DNA from: an uncultured Flavonifractor sp. | GTDB taxonomy: Bacteria > Bacillota > Clostridia > Oscillospirales > Oscillospiraceae | Reading direction: 5' to 3' | NCBI RefSeq assembly: GCF_944385615.1 | Contig: NZ_CALWXV010000015.1 | Span: forward strand, 1 to 49,990 | DNA length: 49,990 bases | Shown here: positions 1 to 7,782 of the stretch, piece by piece | Numbering within the stretch: position 1 is the first letter of the stretch | Layout: each line of letters begins with the position of its first letter | Translations under genes and position numbers: made by a program | The notes under the pieces: generated by a model | What the model was told of the DNA's origin: nothing | Databases searched by the model: none | The model's input: the letters and a program-made list of their open reading frames with translations, nothing else

Positions 1-5
1 GGTAT

Positions 6-224
6 TTATGGATGAAATATGGGCTGAGAATATGATTTCTCAGCCCATACGTTACCTTTGTCAACAGGTCCTTTTCTCCGCTCACGCTCAAGCAGCCTTT
101 TTACCACCTGCTTATCCTGAAAGCCGTAGTATTCTGCAACTTCCCGTTGGGTTTTCCCATCTGCCAGCATTGCCTTGATTTCAGGCAGCAGTGCTTGAAC
201 GTGTGTGTATTTCCGTTTCTCCAT
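6..224 (-). pseudogene. IS3-family OrfA, HTH domain, truncated
   Basis: This 72-residue ORF starts MEKRKYTHVQALLPEIKAML and carries a helix-turn-helix (about residues 22-48, with KTQREVAEYYGFQDKQVVKRLL), the DNA-binding half of an IS3-type transposase. Family OrfA proteins usually run to about 100 residues and continue with a basic and leucine-zipper segment. Here, after RERRKG, the sequence changes to an unrelated tail (PVDKGNVWAEKSYSQPIFHP), so the gene looks broken. A perfect 10-bp stem (21-30 with 37-46) lies inside the odd tail, suggesting a junction or terminator there. OrfB is not visible. A free-standing small HTH protein is an alternative, but less likely. Confidence 0.6.
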
Positions 225-231
225 GACAAGA

Positions 232-266
232 CCCCCTGATGTAGTCTATTTTCCTACATCAGGGGG
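232..266. repeat. 13-bp perfect hairpin just upstream of IS OrfA
   Basis: Positions 232-244 and 254-266 are perfect reverse complements with a 9-nt loop. The hairpin lies between the IS end and the OrfA start codon (minus strand, 224). IS elements often carry such a structure to block read-through transcription or to hide the transposase ribosome-binding site. A T-run on the plus side (269-272) would also let it act as a terminator for plus-strand transcription. Confidence 0.6.
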
Positions 267-332
267 CCTTTTGTCACTGTCCGTTTTTACTGGACCGGTT
301 CAGAAAGCCGGACATCTTTTTTTGCAACTATG

Positions 333-360
333 GGAACCGATTCACTTGTTGGCGCATCTA
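333..360 (+). promoter_or_regulatory. Putative ECF-type promoter of the sigma/anti-sigma operon
   Basis: GGAACC at 333-338 is separated by 16 nt from CATCTA at 355-360. This matches the general ECF pattern (GAAC-type -35, CGTCTA-like -10) rather than a housekeeping promoter. It lies about 37 nt before the start codon of the ECF sigma gene, so autoregulation is the natural inference. Confidence 0.5.
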
Positions 361-396
361 TAGGGTGTCCGGACAGTGGGACAGGGAGGTGGGAGT

Positions 397-900
397 ATGG
401 CAACCATAGAACTGGCTGGTATACAGAGCGCGCAGGAGCAATTTGCCGCCCTGGTTACCCAGCACAGCCGCAGTATGTTCCGAGCCGCCCGGGCGGTGCT
501 GGACTGCGACGCCGACGCGGAAGATGCGGTGAGCGAGGCGGTGCTGTTGGCTTGGAAAAACTGGGGGCGTCTGCGGAGCGGTGACGCCGCCCGAGCCTGG
601 CTGCTGAAAATCACAGTCAACTGTGCCTATGGCTACCGGCGCAAAAGTGCCCGGGTAGTGTACACCGACACGGTGGAACAGCTGGCAGGCGGCATCGAAG
701 ACCCGCCGGTTGCTCACCTGTGGGAAGCGGTGCTCCGCCTACCGGAGGACCAGCGGGCGGTCGTGACCCTCTACTATTACGAGGACTTGCCCGTCAAGAA
801 GATCGCCCGCATCTTGGGTGTGGCCCAGGGTACGGTGAAATCCAGGCTGAGCCGTGCCAGACAGAATTTGAGAGAGCTACTGCGAGAGGAGGAAGAATAA
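397..900 (+). CDS. ECF-family RNA polymerase sigma factor
   Basis: A 167-residue sigma-70 family protein of the extracytoplasmic function group. Region 2 lies at about residues 10-75 (FAALVTQHSRSMFRAARAVL, then the DAEDAVSEAVLLAWKN segment). Region 4 lies at about 108-160 (LPEDQRAVVTLYYYEDLP, then KKIARILGVAQGTVKSRLSRA, a typical helix-turn-helix). The ATG at 397 was chosen because a strong ribosome-binding site (agggaggtggg) precedes it; an in-frame ATG at 376 has none. The stop overlaps the start of the downstream anti-sigma gene by one base, so the pair is translationally coupled. It should direct RNA polymerase to stress or envelope promoters when the anti-sigma factor is inactivated. The inducing signal cannot be read from the sequence. 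Confidence 0.93.
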   Translation: MATIELAGIQSAQEQFAALVTQHSRSMFRAARAVLDCDADAEDAVSEAVLLAWKNWGRLRSGDAARAWLLKITVNCAYGYRRKSARVVYTDTVEQLAGGIEDPPVAHLWEAVLRLPEDQRAVVTLYYYEDLPVKKIARILGVAQGTVKSRLSRARQNLRELLREEEE

Positions 901-1946
901 TGAACGGATGGGATCAACGGCTCCGTGCCCGGGCCCGGCGGGAGGATTGCCCACTGCCCAGGGGTTTTGAGGAACGGATTCAGAAGGAGCTGAACCAACT
1001 GCCGGAACAGGACAAAAAAGGGCATCAAAAAAGGCCCCTAAGCCGGGTGCTGTGGCTGGCGGCCTGCCTGGCGGCAGGGCTGTGCCTGACTGCGGCTGCG
1101 GCGGCATTGACCGCATGCTACTTCCCCGGCGTGGGAGCCATAAAGAGCGGGGTAAAGGTGTGGCGCATGGAGGAGCCCCAGGAGTGGACTCAAGATGGGT
1201 GGACGTACCGCCTGGAGGCAGAGCGGCAGGGCGAGGTGATCCGGGTCCACCTGGAGCAGTATTCCACCCAATCCCTGCCAGAACGGGACGATGATGAGTC
1301 AGACTACGGCTATCAAATGAAGCTCTTTGCCGGGGATCAGGAACTGGAGACCGGCCTGGACTCTGTTCTGGAGGGCTGGGAGACGGTTGCCGATTTGAGA
1401 GCAAGCGGATGCTATACCAGTTATCTGACCGACGCAGAACTGGAGCAGGGCTTTCTGACCCAGGGGACCACCGGGACCAGCTTTCAGGCAGTGGAGCAGC
1501 CGGAGGAGGGCTATACCCTGCACATCTACACCTATGACGGCGGCACACTGCTGTGGGAAAAGCAGATCAAGCTGGCCACCGTTCAGGCTCTGGATATGAC
1601 AGAGACCAGCCGGACCTTTGATGCGGGAACGGTCACCGCTCTGGTCAGCAAGGATGGGCGGCTGCTGGACCTGTACCCGGAGAGGAAGGTGGAAAACGAC
1701 AGCGCCCTGGCCTTTGTCTACGCCCATGACGTGGTGTTTATTGGAGCGTCGGGTGAGCAATACCCGGCACAGATGCTGTCCGACGGCACCGGGACCTGGA
1801 TCTGTAATGCGCCGGAGGGTGAGACCATCACGGCGGTGGAGATCGGCGCCCTGCGGCTAAAGCGGATGTACCTGGACAACGGGGTGCAGCGTGAGGCCGT
1901 ACCGGTCACCTATTGGGATTTGAACTGGGTCATTCCGGTTGGGTGA
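900..1946 (+). CDS. Membrane-bound anti-sigma factor (cognate partner)
   Basis: This 348-residue protein starts MNGWDQRL at the ATG overlapping the sigma stop (TAATGA). Its layout is that of a transmembrane anti-sigma factor: a basic cytoplasmic N-terminus of about 48 residues that would bind the sigma factor, one membrane segment (about 49-72, rich in Leu and Ala), then about 275 residues outside the membrane. The outer domain resembles the DUF4179-like sensor region of such proteins, but I cannot confirm the family by eye. No zinc-binding HxxxCxxC motif of the ZAS type is present at the N-terminus. The 3' end runs 17 bases into tmcAL on the other strand, so the two genes are convergent. Confidence 0.8.
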   Translation: MNGWDQRLRARARREDCPLPRGFEERIQKELNQLPEQDKKGHQKRPLSRVLWLAACLAAGLCLTAAAAALTACYFPGVGAIKSGVKVWRMEEPQEWTQDGWTYRLEAERQGEVIRVHLEQYSTQSLPERDDDESDYGYQMKLFAGDQELETGLDSVLEGWETVADLRASGCYTSYLTDAELEQGFLTQGTTGTSFQAVEQPEEGYTLHIYTYDGGTLLWEKQIKLATVQALDMTETSRTFDAGTVTALVSKDGRLLDLYPERKVENDSALAFVYAHDVVFIGASGEQYPAQMLSDGTGTWICNAPEGETITAVEIGALRLKRMYLDNGVQREAVPVTYWDLNWVIPVG

Positions 1947-3108
1947 AGTCCACCACCGGACTGGTGGTCCACTCCGACCCGCAAGGTTTTGGGGTGGGAA
2001 AGCACAGGCTGTACAGATCGGTATACCTGGCCTCCAACTCAAAGAGCCGCCGGGCGGGACCGGTGAGGGCTTTGGCCTGAGCCGGTTTGGTCAGAATGGG
2101 CAGGGTGCAGACATCCTTCATCCGCTTCAATAACGCCTGTCCCCGACGGTTGAGCCCCAGCACGCGAGCATAGGGTGGCAGGACGGGGCGGTCTGTGGTC
2201 AGCCCCAAAAAGGCGGACAGAGCCAGCCGCCGCAGCCGGGCATGGGTGTATCGTTTGGTTTTGACCAATGCATAAAATTCATTCAGAGAGAGGGCCTGTC
2301 GGGCGGCGCGGACCAGCCGTTCCGGCAGGCCCTCTGCTGTGCCGCTGTCGGGCAGGTCGGCCCAGGCCCCGGTATCCATGGTCCGCAGTTTGGCCAGAAT
2401 GGCCCGTTCCACGTAAGAAAGGGAGGAAATCTTCCCCAGCCGCTCCAAAGTACCGGCGGGGACCAGTGAGGCGGCCTCTTCATACCGCTCTGTCCGAAGC
2501 AGCCGCCGTATCTGGGTGGCAGAGGCAAAGCCTTCCACTGTCTCGGTTCCGCCGTGGGCCGCTCCCCGGCGGGGCACCGTCACCACCTCCAGAGGGCAGT
2601 TCAGGTAGGCTAACGCCCGCAGATATTCCACCCCCAGATTGTTGTTGGGGGTGGACAGACAGGGACAGCCCGCCGCCTCCTGCCGGGCGGCGGGAAAAGA
2701 GAGTCCTTTGTCCAGGGCCGCCCGCAGCCGGGCAGGGTAGGCCGGGTGGTCCAATGCCGCTGCCGCCTGGGCCAGTTCCGCCGCACTGCCGCACTCGCTG
2801 CCGAAGGAAAGTACCTCTACCACCCCGGAGGCGGCAAAAAGAGACACCGCCCCCCGGGCAAAGGTCTCCGCCGACGCCATAGCCCAGGGGGTGGGCAGCT
2901 CCAGCACCAGGTCGGCGCCCCCTGCCAGCGCCAGCCCCGCCCGGGTCCACTTGTCCCCAATGGCGCAGTCCGCTCCCTGGACCCAGTGGCCGCTCATGAC
3001 GCATACCACAGGGCAGTCCTGTCCCAGCAGACAGCGGGTCTGGGCTATGTGCCAGCGGTGGCCCAGATGGAAGGGATTGTACTCGGCGACGATTCCAACG
3101 GCGGTCAT
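1930..3108 (-). CDS. tmcAL: tRNA(Met) cytidine acetate ligase TmcAL (YlbM)
   Basis: A 392-residue protein that matches TmcAL from its first residues: VGIVAEYNPFHLGH carries the HxGH nucleotidyltransferase signature, followed by VVCVMSGHWVQGADCAI and KWTRAGLALAGGADLVLELP. The enzyme acetylates the wobble cytidine of elongator tRNA-Met from acetate and ATP, which keeps AUG and AUA decoding apart. Length is normal for the family (about 390-400). A ribosome-binding site (ggagg) lies 9 bases before the ATG. It is transcribed divergently from ackA, 170 bp away. Proximity to acetate kinase is frequent in Firmicutes, and both use acetate, but co-regulation is only a suggestion. Confidence 0.93.
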   Translation of the reverse strand: MTAVGIVAEYNPFHLGHRWHIAQTRCLLGQDCPVVCVMSGHWVQGADCAIGDKWTRAGLALAGGADLVLELPTPWAMASAETFARGAVSLFAASGVVEVLSFGSECGSAAELAQAAAALDHPAYPARLRAALDKGLSFPAARQEAAGCPCLSTPNNNLGVEYLRALAYLNCPLEVVTVPRRGAAHGGTETVEGFASATQIRRLLRTERYEEAASLVPAGTLERLGKISSLSYVERAILAKLRTMDTGAWADLPDSGTAEGLPERLVRAARQALSLNEFYALVKTKRYTHARLRRLALSAFLGLTTDRPVLPPYARVLGLNRRGQALLKRMKDVCTLPILTKPAQAKALTGPARRLFELEARYTDLYSLCFPTPKPCGSEWTTSPVVDFTQPE

Positions 3109-3163
3109 TGCTTTTCCTCCAGAACGAGAGTAAAATTTTTCTCCCTTTCAGTAAAAATGTGGG

Positions 3164-3192
3164 TTGTCCTTTGCGGAAAAAAGGGATAAAAT
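3164..3192 (+). promoter_or_regulatory. Housekeeping promoter of ackA
   Basis: TTGTCC (3164-3169), a 17-nt spacer and TAAAAT (3187-3192) form a good sigma-A promoter. Transcription would start near 3199, giving an 80-nt leader before the ackA start codon. Confidence 0.7.
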
Positions 3193-3278
3193 AAAACTGA
3201 TATGTGCTCCTATTGTACTACGGGAACGCTTGGCGCTCAAGCCACAGTTTATCAGGAAAAGTAAGGAGAGATTGTACC

Positions 3279-4475
3279 ATGAAAGTTCTGGTCATCAACG
3301 CTGGCAGCTCTTCCCTCAAGTATCAGCTCATGGACCCCGGCACCCGTGAGGTGCTGGCCAAGGGTCTGTGTGAGCGTATCGGCATCGACGGCCGTCTGAC
3401 CCACAAGGTCCCCGCCAAGGATGCCAAGTATGAGTTTGAGATCCCCATGCCCACCCATGCCGAGGCCATTCAGGCTGTGCTGGACGCCCTGCTCTCCAGC
3501 GAGCACGGCGTGATCAAGAGCGCCTCTGAGATCGACGCGGTGGGTCACCGGGTGGTTCACGGCGGCGAGAAGTTTGCCGGCTCTGTGCGTATCACCGACG
3601 AGGTCATGGCCGCTCTGGAGGAGTGCATCCCCCTGGCTCCTCTCCACAACCCCGCCAATATCACCGGCATCCAGGCCTGCCAGAAGGTCATGCCCGGCGT
3701 GCCCATGGTAGGTGTGTTCGACACCGCTTTCCATCAGACCATGCCTCCCAAGAGCTACATTTACGCTCTGCCCTATGAGTACTATGAGAAGGACAAGGTC
3801 CGCCGCTACGGCTTCCACGGCACTTCTCACCGCTATGTGTCTGGCCGGGCCGCCGCCATGCTGGGCAAGCCCATCGAGGAGCTGAAGATCATCACCTGCC
3901 ACCTGGGCAATGGCTCCTCTGTGGCCGCTGTGGACTGCGGCAAGAGTGTGGACACCTCCATGGGCTTCACCCCCCTTGCCGGTCTGCCCATGGGCACCCG
4001 CTCCGGCGACCTGGATGCCGGTATCATGGAGTACCTGATGAACAAGTACGGGTATGACATGAAGGAAATGATGAACATCCTCAACAAGAAGTCCGGCGTG
4101 CTGGGCATTTCCGGCGTGTCCTCCGACTTCCGGGATGTTGAGAATGCCGCCAACGAGGGCAACCAGCAGGCCGCCCTGGCTCTGGAGGCCTTCCAGTACG
4201 GCGTGAAGAAGCTCATCGGCGCCTATGCCGCCGCCATGGGCGGGGTGGATGCCATCGTCTTCACCGCCGGCGTGGGCGAGAACGACGCCAATACCCGCAT
4301 GGGCGCTACTTCAGGCCTGGAGTTCATGGGCGTGAAGATGGACGCTGAGGCCAACAACGTCCGGGGCAAGGAGACTGTGATCTCTGCTCCCGACTCCAAG
4401 GTCAAGGTGCTGCTCATCCCCACCGACGAGGAGCTTATGATCGCCATGGACACCGCTGAGATCGTGGGCAAGTAA
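3279..4475 (+). CDS. ackA: Acetate kinase
   Basis: A 398-residue protein starting [17 protein letters not shown], the hallmark N-terminus of acetate kinase (ASKHA fold). Also visible are [36 protein letters not shown], the phosphate-binding [11 protein letters not shown], and [12 protein letters not shown]. It interconverts acetyl phosphate plus ADP with acetate plus ATP, the ATP-yielding last step of fermentation. Length is typical (about 400). The start is set by aaggagag at 3263-3270; an upstream in-frame start at 3204 lacks a ribosome-binding site. No phosphotransacetylase gene (pta) lies nearby. A promoter precedes the gene and a strong terminator follows it, so it is a single-gene unit. 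Confidence 0.97.
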   Translation: MKVLVINAGSSSLKYQLMDPGTREVLAKGLCERIGIDGRLTHKVPAKDAKYEFEIPMPTHAEAIQAVLDALLSSEHGVIKSASEIDAVGHRVVHGGEKFAGSVRITDEVMAALEECIPLAPLHNPANITGIQACQKVMPGVPMVGVFDTAFHQTMPPKSYIYALPYEYYEKDKVRRYGFHGTSHRYVSGRAAAMLGKPIEELKIITCHLGNGSSVAAVDCGKSVDTSMGFTPLAGLPMGTRSGDLDAGIMEYLMNKYGYDMKEMMNILNKKSGVLGISGVSSDFRDVENAANEGNQQAALALEAFQYGVKKLIGAYAAAMGGVDAIVFTAGVGENDANTRMGATSGLEFMGVKMDAEANNVRGKETVISAPDSKVKVLLIPTDEELMIAMDTAEIVGK

Positions 4476-4487
4476 GATAAAACCAAT

Positions 4488-4518
4488 AAAAGGGGCGCTG
4501 CAAAGCAGCGCCCCTTTT
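4488..4518 (+). terminator. Intrinsic terminator of ackA
   Basis: A 14-bp perfect stem (4488-4501 with 4505-4518) with a 3-nt loop, beginning in As and ending in Ts, 12 bases after the ackA stop codon. Confidence 0.9.
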
Positions 4519-4651
4519 ACATGTCTGTAAGAAAAAGGAAGAGAGGATTTTAAGAAAAATTTATCTTTTTTTGAGTAAAAATTTTCTTTGATTTTGGTAT
4601 GCTCTTTAGGACGTTCCTTCCAAACAAATTGTGAACAATTGGTATCTTCCG

Positions 4652-4699
4652 TTGACACCTGACAGGCTGTCGTATTAAGATTGTGACAGCTTGTCAGGT
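4652..4699 (+). promoter_or_regulatory. TetR promoter with two palindromic operators
   Basis: TTGACA (4652-4657) is a perfect -35. The -10 is less clear: TATTAA at 4673-4678 or TAAGAT at 4676-4681. Two similar short palindromes (GACAGGCTGTC at 4661-4671, GACAGCTTGTC at 4685-4695) flank the -10. Together they also form a longer inverted repeat (4657-4671 with 4685-4699, one mismatch). This is the arrangement expected for a TetR dimer repressing its own operon. Confidence 0.65.
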
Positions 4700-4713
4700 C
4701 TGGAGGGAAGTCC

Positions 4714-5334
4714 ATGCCGAGCACCACATTTTTTCACCTGCCGGAGGAAAAGCGGCAGCGGCTGCTGGGAGCGGCCCGGGCGGAATTTGTCCGGGTACCC
4801 TATGAGGAGGCCTCCATCAACCGGATTATCCGGGAGGCCGGTATCCCCAGAGGAAGCTTTTATATGTACTTCACCGACAAAGAGGATCTGTTCCGCTATC
4901 TGATGGAAACCTATGGCGAGCTGCTGATCCAGCGGATGGGGGAGCGGCTGGACTGGAACCGGGGTGATCTGTTTGCCGCGTCTCTGGCCCTGTTTGACCA
5001 TGTACAGGCCAACTGGCACAGCGGTGAGTTCCGGGAGATGGCGGCCATCCTCCGCCGCAACCGGCAGCTTCAGCCCGGGCTGGTCCTCAACCGGCAGGGG
5101 CCCTGTGCCGTTTTGGACCGGCTGCGGGGACAGATCGACCTGTCCCGGCTGGATCTGCAAACTGATACCGATCTGCCCGATCTGTTCCATCTGCTGATAG
5201 CCTCTGCCGCAGGAGCGGTGGTATCGATGGGGAAAGAGGGCAGCCCGGAGCAGGTCAGAGCCCGGCTGGTCCGTATGTTGGACCTTCTGCGGCGGGGAGC
5301 GGCGGCCAAGTCCTCCCCCTGCAATGAGGTATAG
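4714..5334 (+). CDS. TetR/AcrR-family transcriptional regulator
   Basis: A 206-residue protein with a TetR-type N-terminal DNA-binding domain: about residues 10-55, including ASINRIIREAGIPRGSFYMYF and the following FTDKEDLFRYL, the usual helix 3-4 transition. The C-terminal ligand-binding part is divergent, as expected. It is the first gene of a unit with an exporter (adaptor, ATPase, permease) 21 bases downstream, and the promoter ahead of it carries two palindromes suited to TetR dimers. The natural inference is a repressor of the efflux operon and of itself, released by a compound the pump exports. The substrate is unknown. Confidence 0.9.
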   Translation: MPSTTFFHLPEEKRQRLLGAARAEFVRVPYEEASINRIIREAGIPRGSFYMYFTDKEDLFRYLMETYGELLIQRMGERLDWNRGDLFAASLALFDHVQANWHSGEFREMAAILRRNRQLQPGLVLNRQGPCAVLDRLRGQIDLSRLDLQTDTDLPDLFHLLIASAAGAVVSMGKEGSPEQVRARLVRMLDLLRRGAAAKSSPCNEV

Positions 5335-5355
5335 CAAAGAAAAGGAGAAACGACG

Positions 5356-7023
5356 ATGGAAGCAACCCAGGTCAAACCGGAAACGCCTGCCGCTCCGCCG
5401 GAGAAGCAGGACAAAAAGGCGCCGGAATTTAAGGCGCCCAAAAAGAAGCGCAAGTGGGTCAAACGGCTCATCATCCTGGTTGTGGTGGTGGCTCTGCTGC
5501 TCTTTCTGCTGGCCCGCTGCATGGGGACGGGTCAGAAGCTGCTGAGCAGCATCTATTTACCCTATACCGTTTCCATGCAGGACATGACCGTTTCGGTGTC
5601 CGGCACCGGCACCATTGAACCCATCCAGTCCTACAACGTGACCACCCTGGTCAGCGGCGAGATTCTGGAGGCCCCCTTTGAGGAGGGACAGACGGTCCAC
5701 AAGGGGGATGTGCTCTTCCGCATCGACGCCAAGGATGTGGAAAACAACATTGCCCAGCTGGAGCTCAATGTCCAGTCGGCCCAGCTGGCCTTGGACGATC
5801 TGCTCAAGACTCAGAGCGATAACCAGAAGGACCGCAATATCACCGCCAAGGATTCCGGTGTGATTACCGAGCTCCATGTGGAGCGTGGAGACAGCGTAAC
5901 GGTGGGTACCGTTATTGCCGACGTGCTGGACCGGGATCACATGAAGCTGAAGGTACCCTTCCATGCGGCGGACGCGGCGAGCTTTTATGTAGGCCAGCAG
6001 GCCACCGTGGCGGTCAGCGGCACCGCCTCCACCCTCACCGGAACGGTCAGCGAGATCGCCGCCACCGACGAGGTGGGGGCGGGAGGCACCCGGGTACGGC
6101 AGGTGACTATTCAGGTCAACAACCCCGGCGTACTGGATGAGAACAGCCAGGGCACCGCCTCTATCGGCGGTACTGCCTGCGCCTCCGGGTCCAACTTTAC
6201 CTATGCCTCCTCCGGACAGATCACGGCCAAGGCCGCCGGGGACCTGGACGTGCTCAACATCAAGGAAGGGGACCGGGTCAGCGAGGGGCAGATCGTAGGC
6301 GTGATCTCAGAGCAGGATTTGGAGACTCAGATTGAAAACGCCCGGATTTCTCTGGAAAATGCCCAGCTTTCTCTGAAAAGTGCCCAGGAGAAGCTGGACG
6401 ACTACACCATTACCTCTACCATTGACGGCGAGGTAATCGAGAAGAACCTGGACGTGGGGGACAACATCAACGGCATGTCCAGTTCGGGGACCACAGTTAC
6501 TTATCCCGCCGTCATCTATGACCGCTCTCAGCTCACCTTTGAGATGGAGATTGACGAGCAGGACATCAGCCAGATTCAGGTGGGGCAGAAGGTGGAGATC
6601 ACCGCTGATGCCCTGGACGGCCAGAGCTTCACCGGCGTGGTGGATAAGATCAATATCAACGGCACCACCGCCAGCGGACATACCAGCTACCCGGTAACCA
6701 TTCTGGTGGACGGCTCTCCGGAGGAGCTCTATCCCGGCATGAATGTCTCCGCCAAGATCATTGTGGAGGAAGTGGGGAATGTGCTGGCCCTGCCGGTGGA
6801 GGCCGTGGAGCGGGGAGACACCGTGCTGGTGGCCGGTGAGGGCTGCCTGGACGAGAACGGAAACGTGGTGGACTTTACCGCTGCTGAGGAGCGTCAGGTC
6901 ACGCTGGGCCGCAACGATGACAACTATATTGAGATCGTAGACGGTCTGGAGGAGGGGGAAATCATCCTGGCCCCCAGCCCCCAGGGCTCCAGCATGATGG
7001 AAACAATCACGGGGATGAGTTAA
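5356..7023 (+). CDS. HlyD/MacA-like membrane fusion (adaptor) protein
   Basis: A 555-residue adaptor of a tripartite-style ABC exporter. Residues 1-35 are cytoplasmic and very basic (KAPKKKRKWVKR), a single membrane helix spans about 36-56, and the rest is outside the cell. Two lipoyl/barrel-type segments are visible (SGTGTIEPIQSYNVTTLVSG with EGQTVHKGDVLF; later AAGDLDVLNIKEGDRVSEGQ), plus coiled-coil stretches (NNIAQLELNVQSAQLALDD; LETQIENARISLENAQLSL). The C-terminal half contains the beta-barrel and membrane-proximal domains. It is longer than MacA (about 370) because the lipoyl and coiled-coil unit appears twice. aaaggag precedes the start. Gram-positive adaptors of this type work with MacB-like pumps, as the next two genes show. 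Confidence 0.9.
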   Translation: MEATQVKPETPAAPPEKQDKKAPEFKAPKKKRKWVKRLIILVVVVALLLFLLARCMGTGQKLLSSIYLPYTVSMQDMTVSVSGTGTIEPIQSYNVTTLVSGEILEAPFEEGQTVHKGDVLFRIDAKDVENNIAQLELNVQSAQLALDDLLKTQSDNQKDRNITAKDSGVITELHVERGDSVTVGTVIADVLDRDHMKLKVPFHAADAASFYVGQQATVAVSGTASTLTGTVSEIAATDEVGAGGTRVRQVTIQVNNPGVLDENSQGTASIGGTACASGSNFTYASSGQITAKAAGDLDVLNIKEGDRVSEGQIVGVISEQDLETQIENARISLENAQLSLKSAQEKLDDYTITSTIDGEVIEKNLDVGDNINGMSSSGTTVTYPAVIYDRSQLTFEMEIDEQDISQIQVGQKVEITADALDGQSFTGVVDKININGTTASGHTSYPVTILVDGSPEELYPGMNVSAKIIVEEVGNVLALPVEAVERGDTVLVAGEGCLDENGNVVDFTAAEERQVTLGRNDDNYIEIVDGLEEGEIILAPSPQGSSMMETITGMS

Positions 7024-7026
7024 GCT

Positions 7027-7782
7027 ATGGGACACCTCATTGAACTGAAGGATATCTATAAGATCTATCAGATGGGAGAGGAGACCGTCCACGCCCTGGA
7101 CGGCATTTCCTTGACGGTGGATCAGGGGGAGTTTGTGGCCATCGTGGGCCAGTCCGGCTCGGGCAAGTCCACCGCCATGAATATCATCGGCTGTCTGGAC
7201 GTGCCCACCTCCGGCACCTACCACCTGGCCGGAGTGGATGTGTCCACCATGGACGACGACCAGCAGGCCGAGATCCGCAATAAAATGTTGGGCTTTATTT
7301 TCCAGCAGTACAACCTGATCCCCAAGCTCAGCGTATTGGAAAATGTGGAGCTGCCCCTGCTCTATGCCGGTGTCTCCGGCGGCGAGCGGCGGGAGCGGGC
7401 GCTCCAGGCCCTGGAACGGGTGGGCCTGGTGGATAAGCGCAAGAATCTGCCCAGCCAGCTCTCCGGCGGCCAGCAGCAGCGGGTATCCATTGCCCGGGCC
7501 CTGGCAGGCAGCCCGTCGGTGATTTTGGCCGACGAGCCCACCGGCGCCCTGGACTCCCGCACCGGCCGGGAGGTGCTCCGCTTTCTCCAGAAGCTCAATG
7601 CCGAGGGGGACACGGTGGTGCTCATCACCCACGATAACTCGATTGCTGTCAAGGCAAAACGCATCGTGCGCTTACAGGACGGAAGGATCATCTATGATGG
7701 CGATGCCCATGATCCCCAGGCCGTGGTCCAGCCCGACCTGGAACAGAACGGAGACGATGCCAGGGAGGTGCTCAACGTATGA
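7027..7782 (+). CDS. MacB-like ABC transporter ATP-binding protein
   Basis: A 251-residue ATPase subunit of the LolD/MacB exporter class. The Walker A is GQSGSGKST, the Q-loop is FIFQQYNLIP, the signature is LSGGQQQRVSIARAL, Walker B is VILADEPTGALD, and the switch histidine is in LITHDN. It energises the permease encoded next, whose start overlaps this stop by four bases (ATGA). It begins three bases after the adaptor stop. The C-terminal tail (about 225-251) is acidic and probably not part of the catalytic core. Likely job: ATP-driven export of a peptide or small molecule. Confidence 0.95.
   Translation: MGHLIELKDIYKIYQMGEETVHALDGISLTVDQGEFVAIVGQSGSGKSTAMNIIGCLDVPTSGTYHLAGVDVSTMDDDQQAEIRNKMLGFIFQQYNLIPKLSVLENVELPLLYAGVSGGERRERALQALERVGLVDKRKNLPSQLSGGQQQRVSIARALAGSPSVILADEPTGALDSRTGREVLRFLQKLNAEGDTVVLITHDNSIAVKAKRIVRLQDGRIIYDGDAHDPQAVVQPDLEQNGDDAREVLNV

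Larger units (their letters stand above)
1..302 (-). mobile_element. IS3-like insertion sequence remnant (one end)
   Basis: On the minus strand this stretch reads as one end of an IS3/IS150-like element. A terminus starting TGAACCGGTCC lies at about 302, a hairpin follows, and then comes a short helix-turn-helix OrfA. The rest of the element (OrfB, other end) would lie left of the window or is lost. The boundary at 302 rests on the TG...CA rule for IS3-family ends and was not checked against a second end. The element stops about 30 bases before the ECF promoter of the next operon. Confidence 0.55.

Noticed and set aside
877-1548. Long minus-strand frame opposite the anti-sigma gene
   Set aside because: It mirrors a well-supported plus-strand gene, is rich in Pro/Arg/Ser from reversed GC-rich codons, and has no ribosome-binding site.
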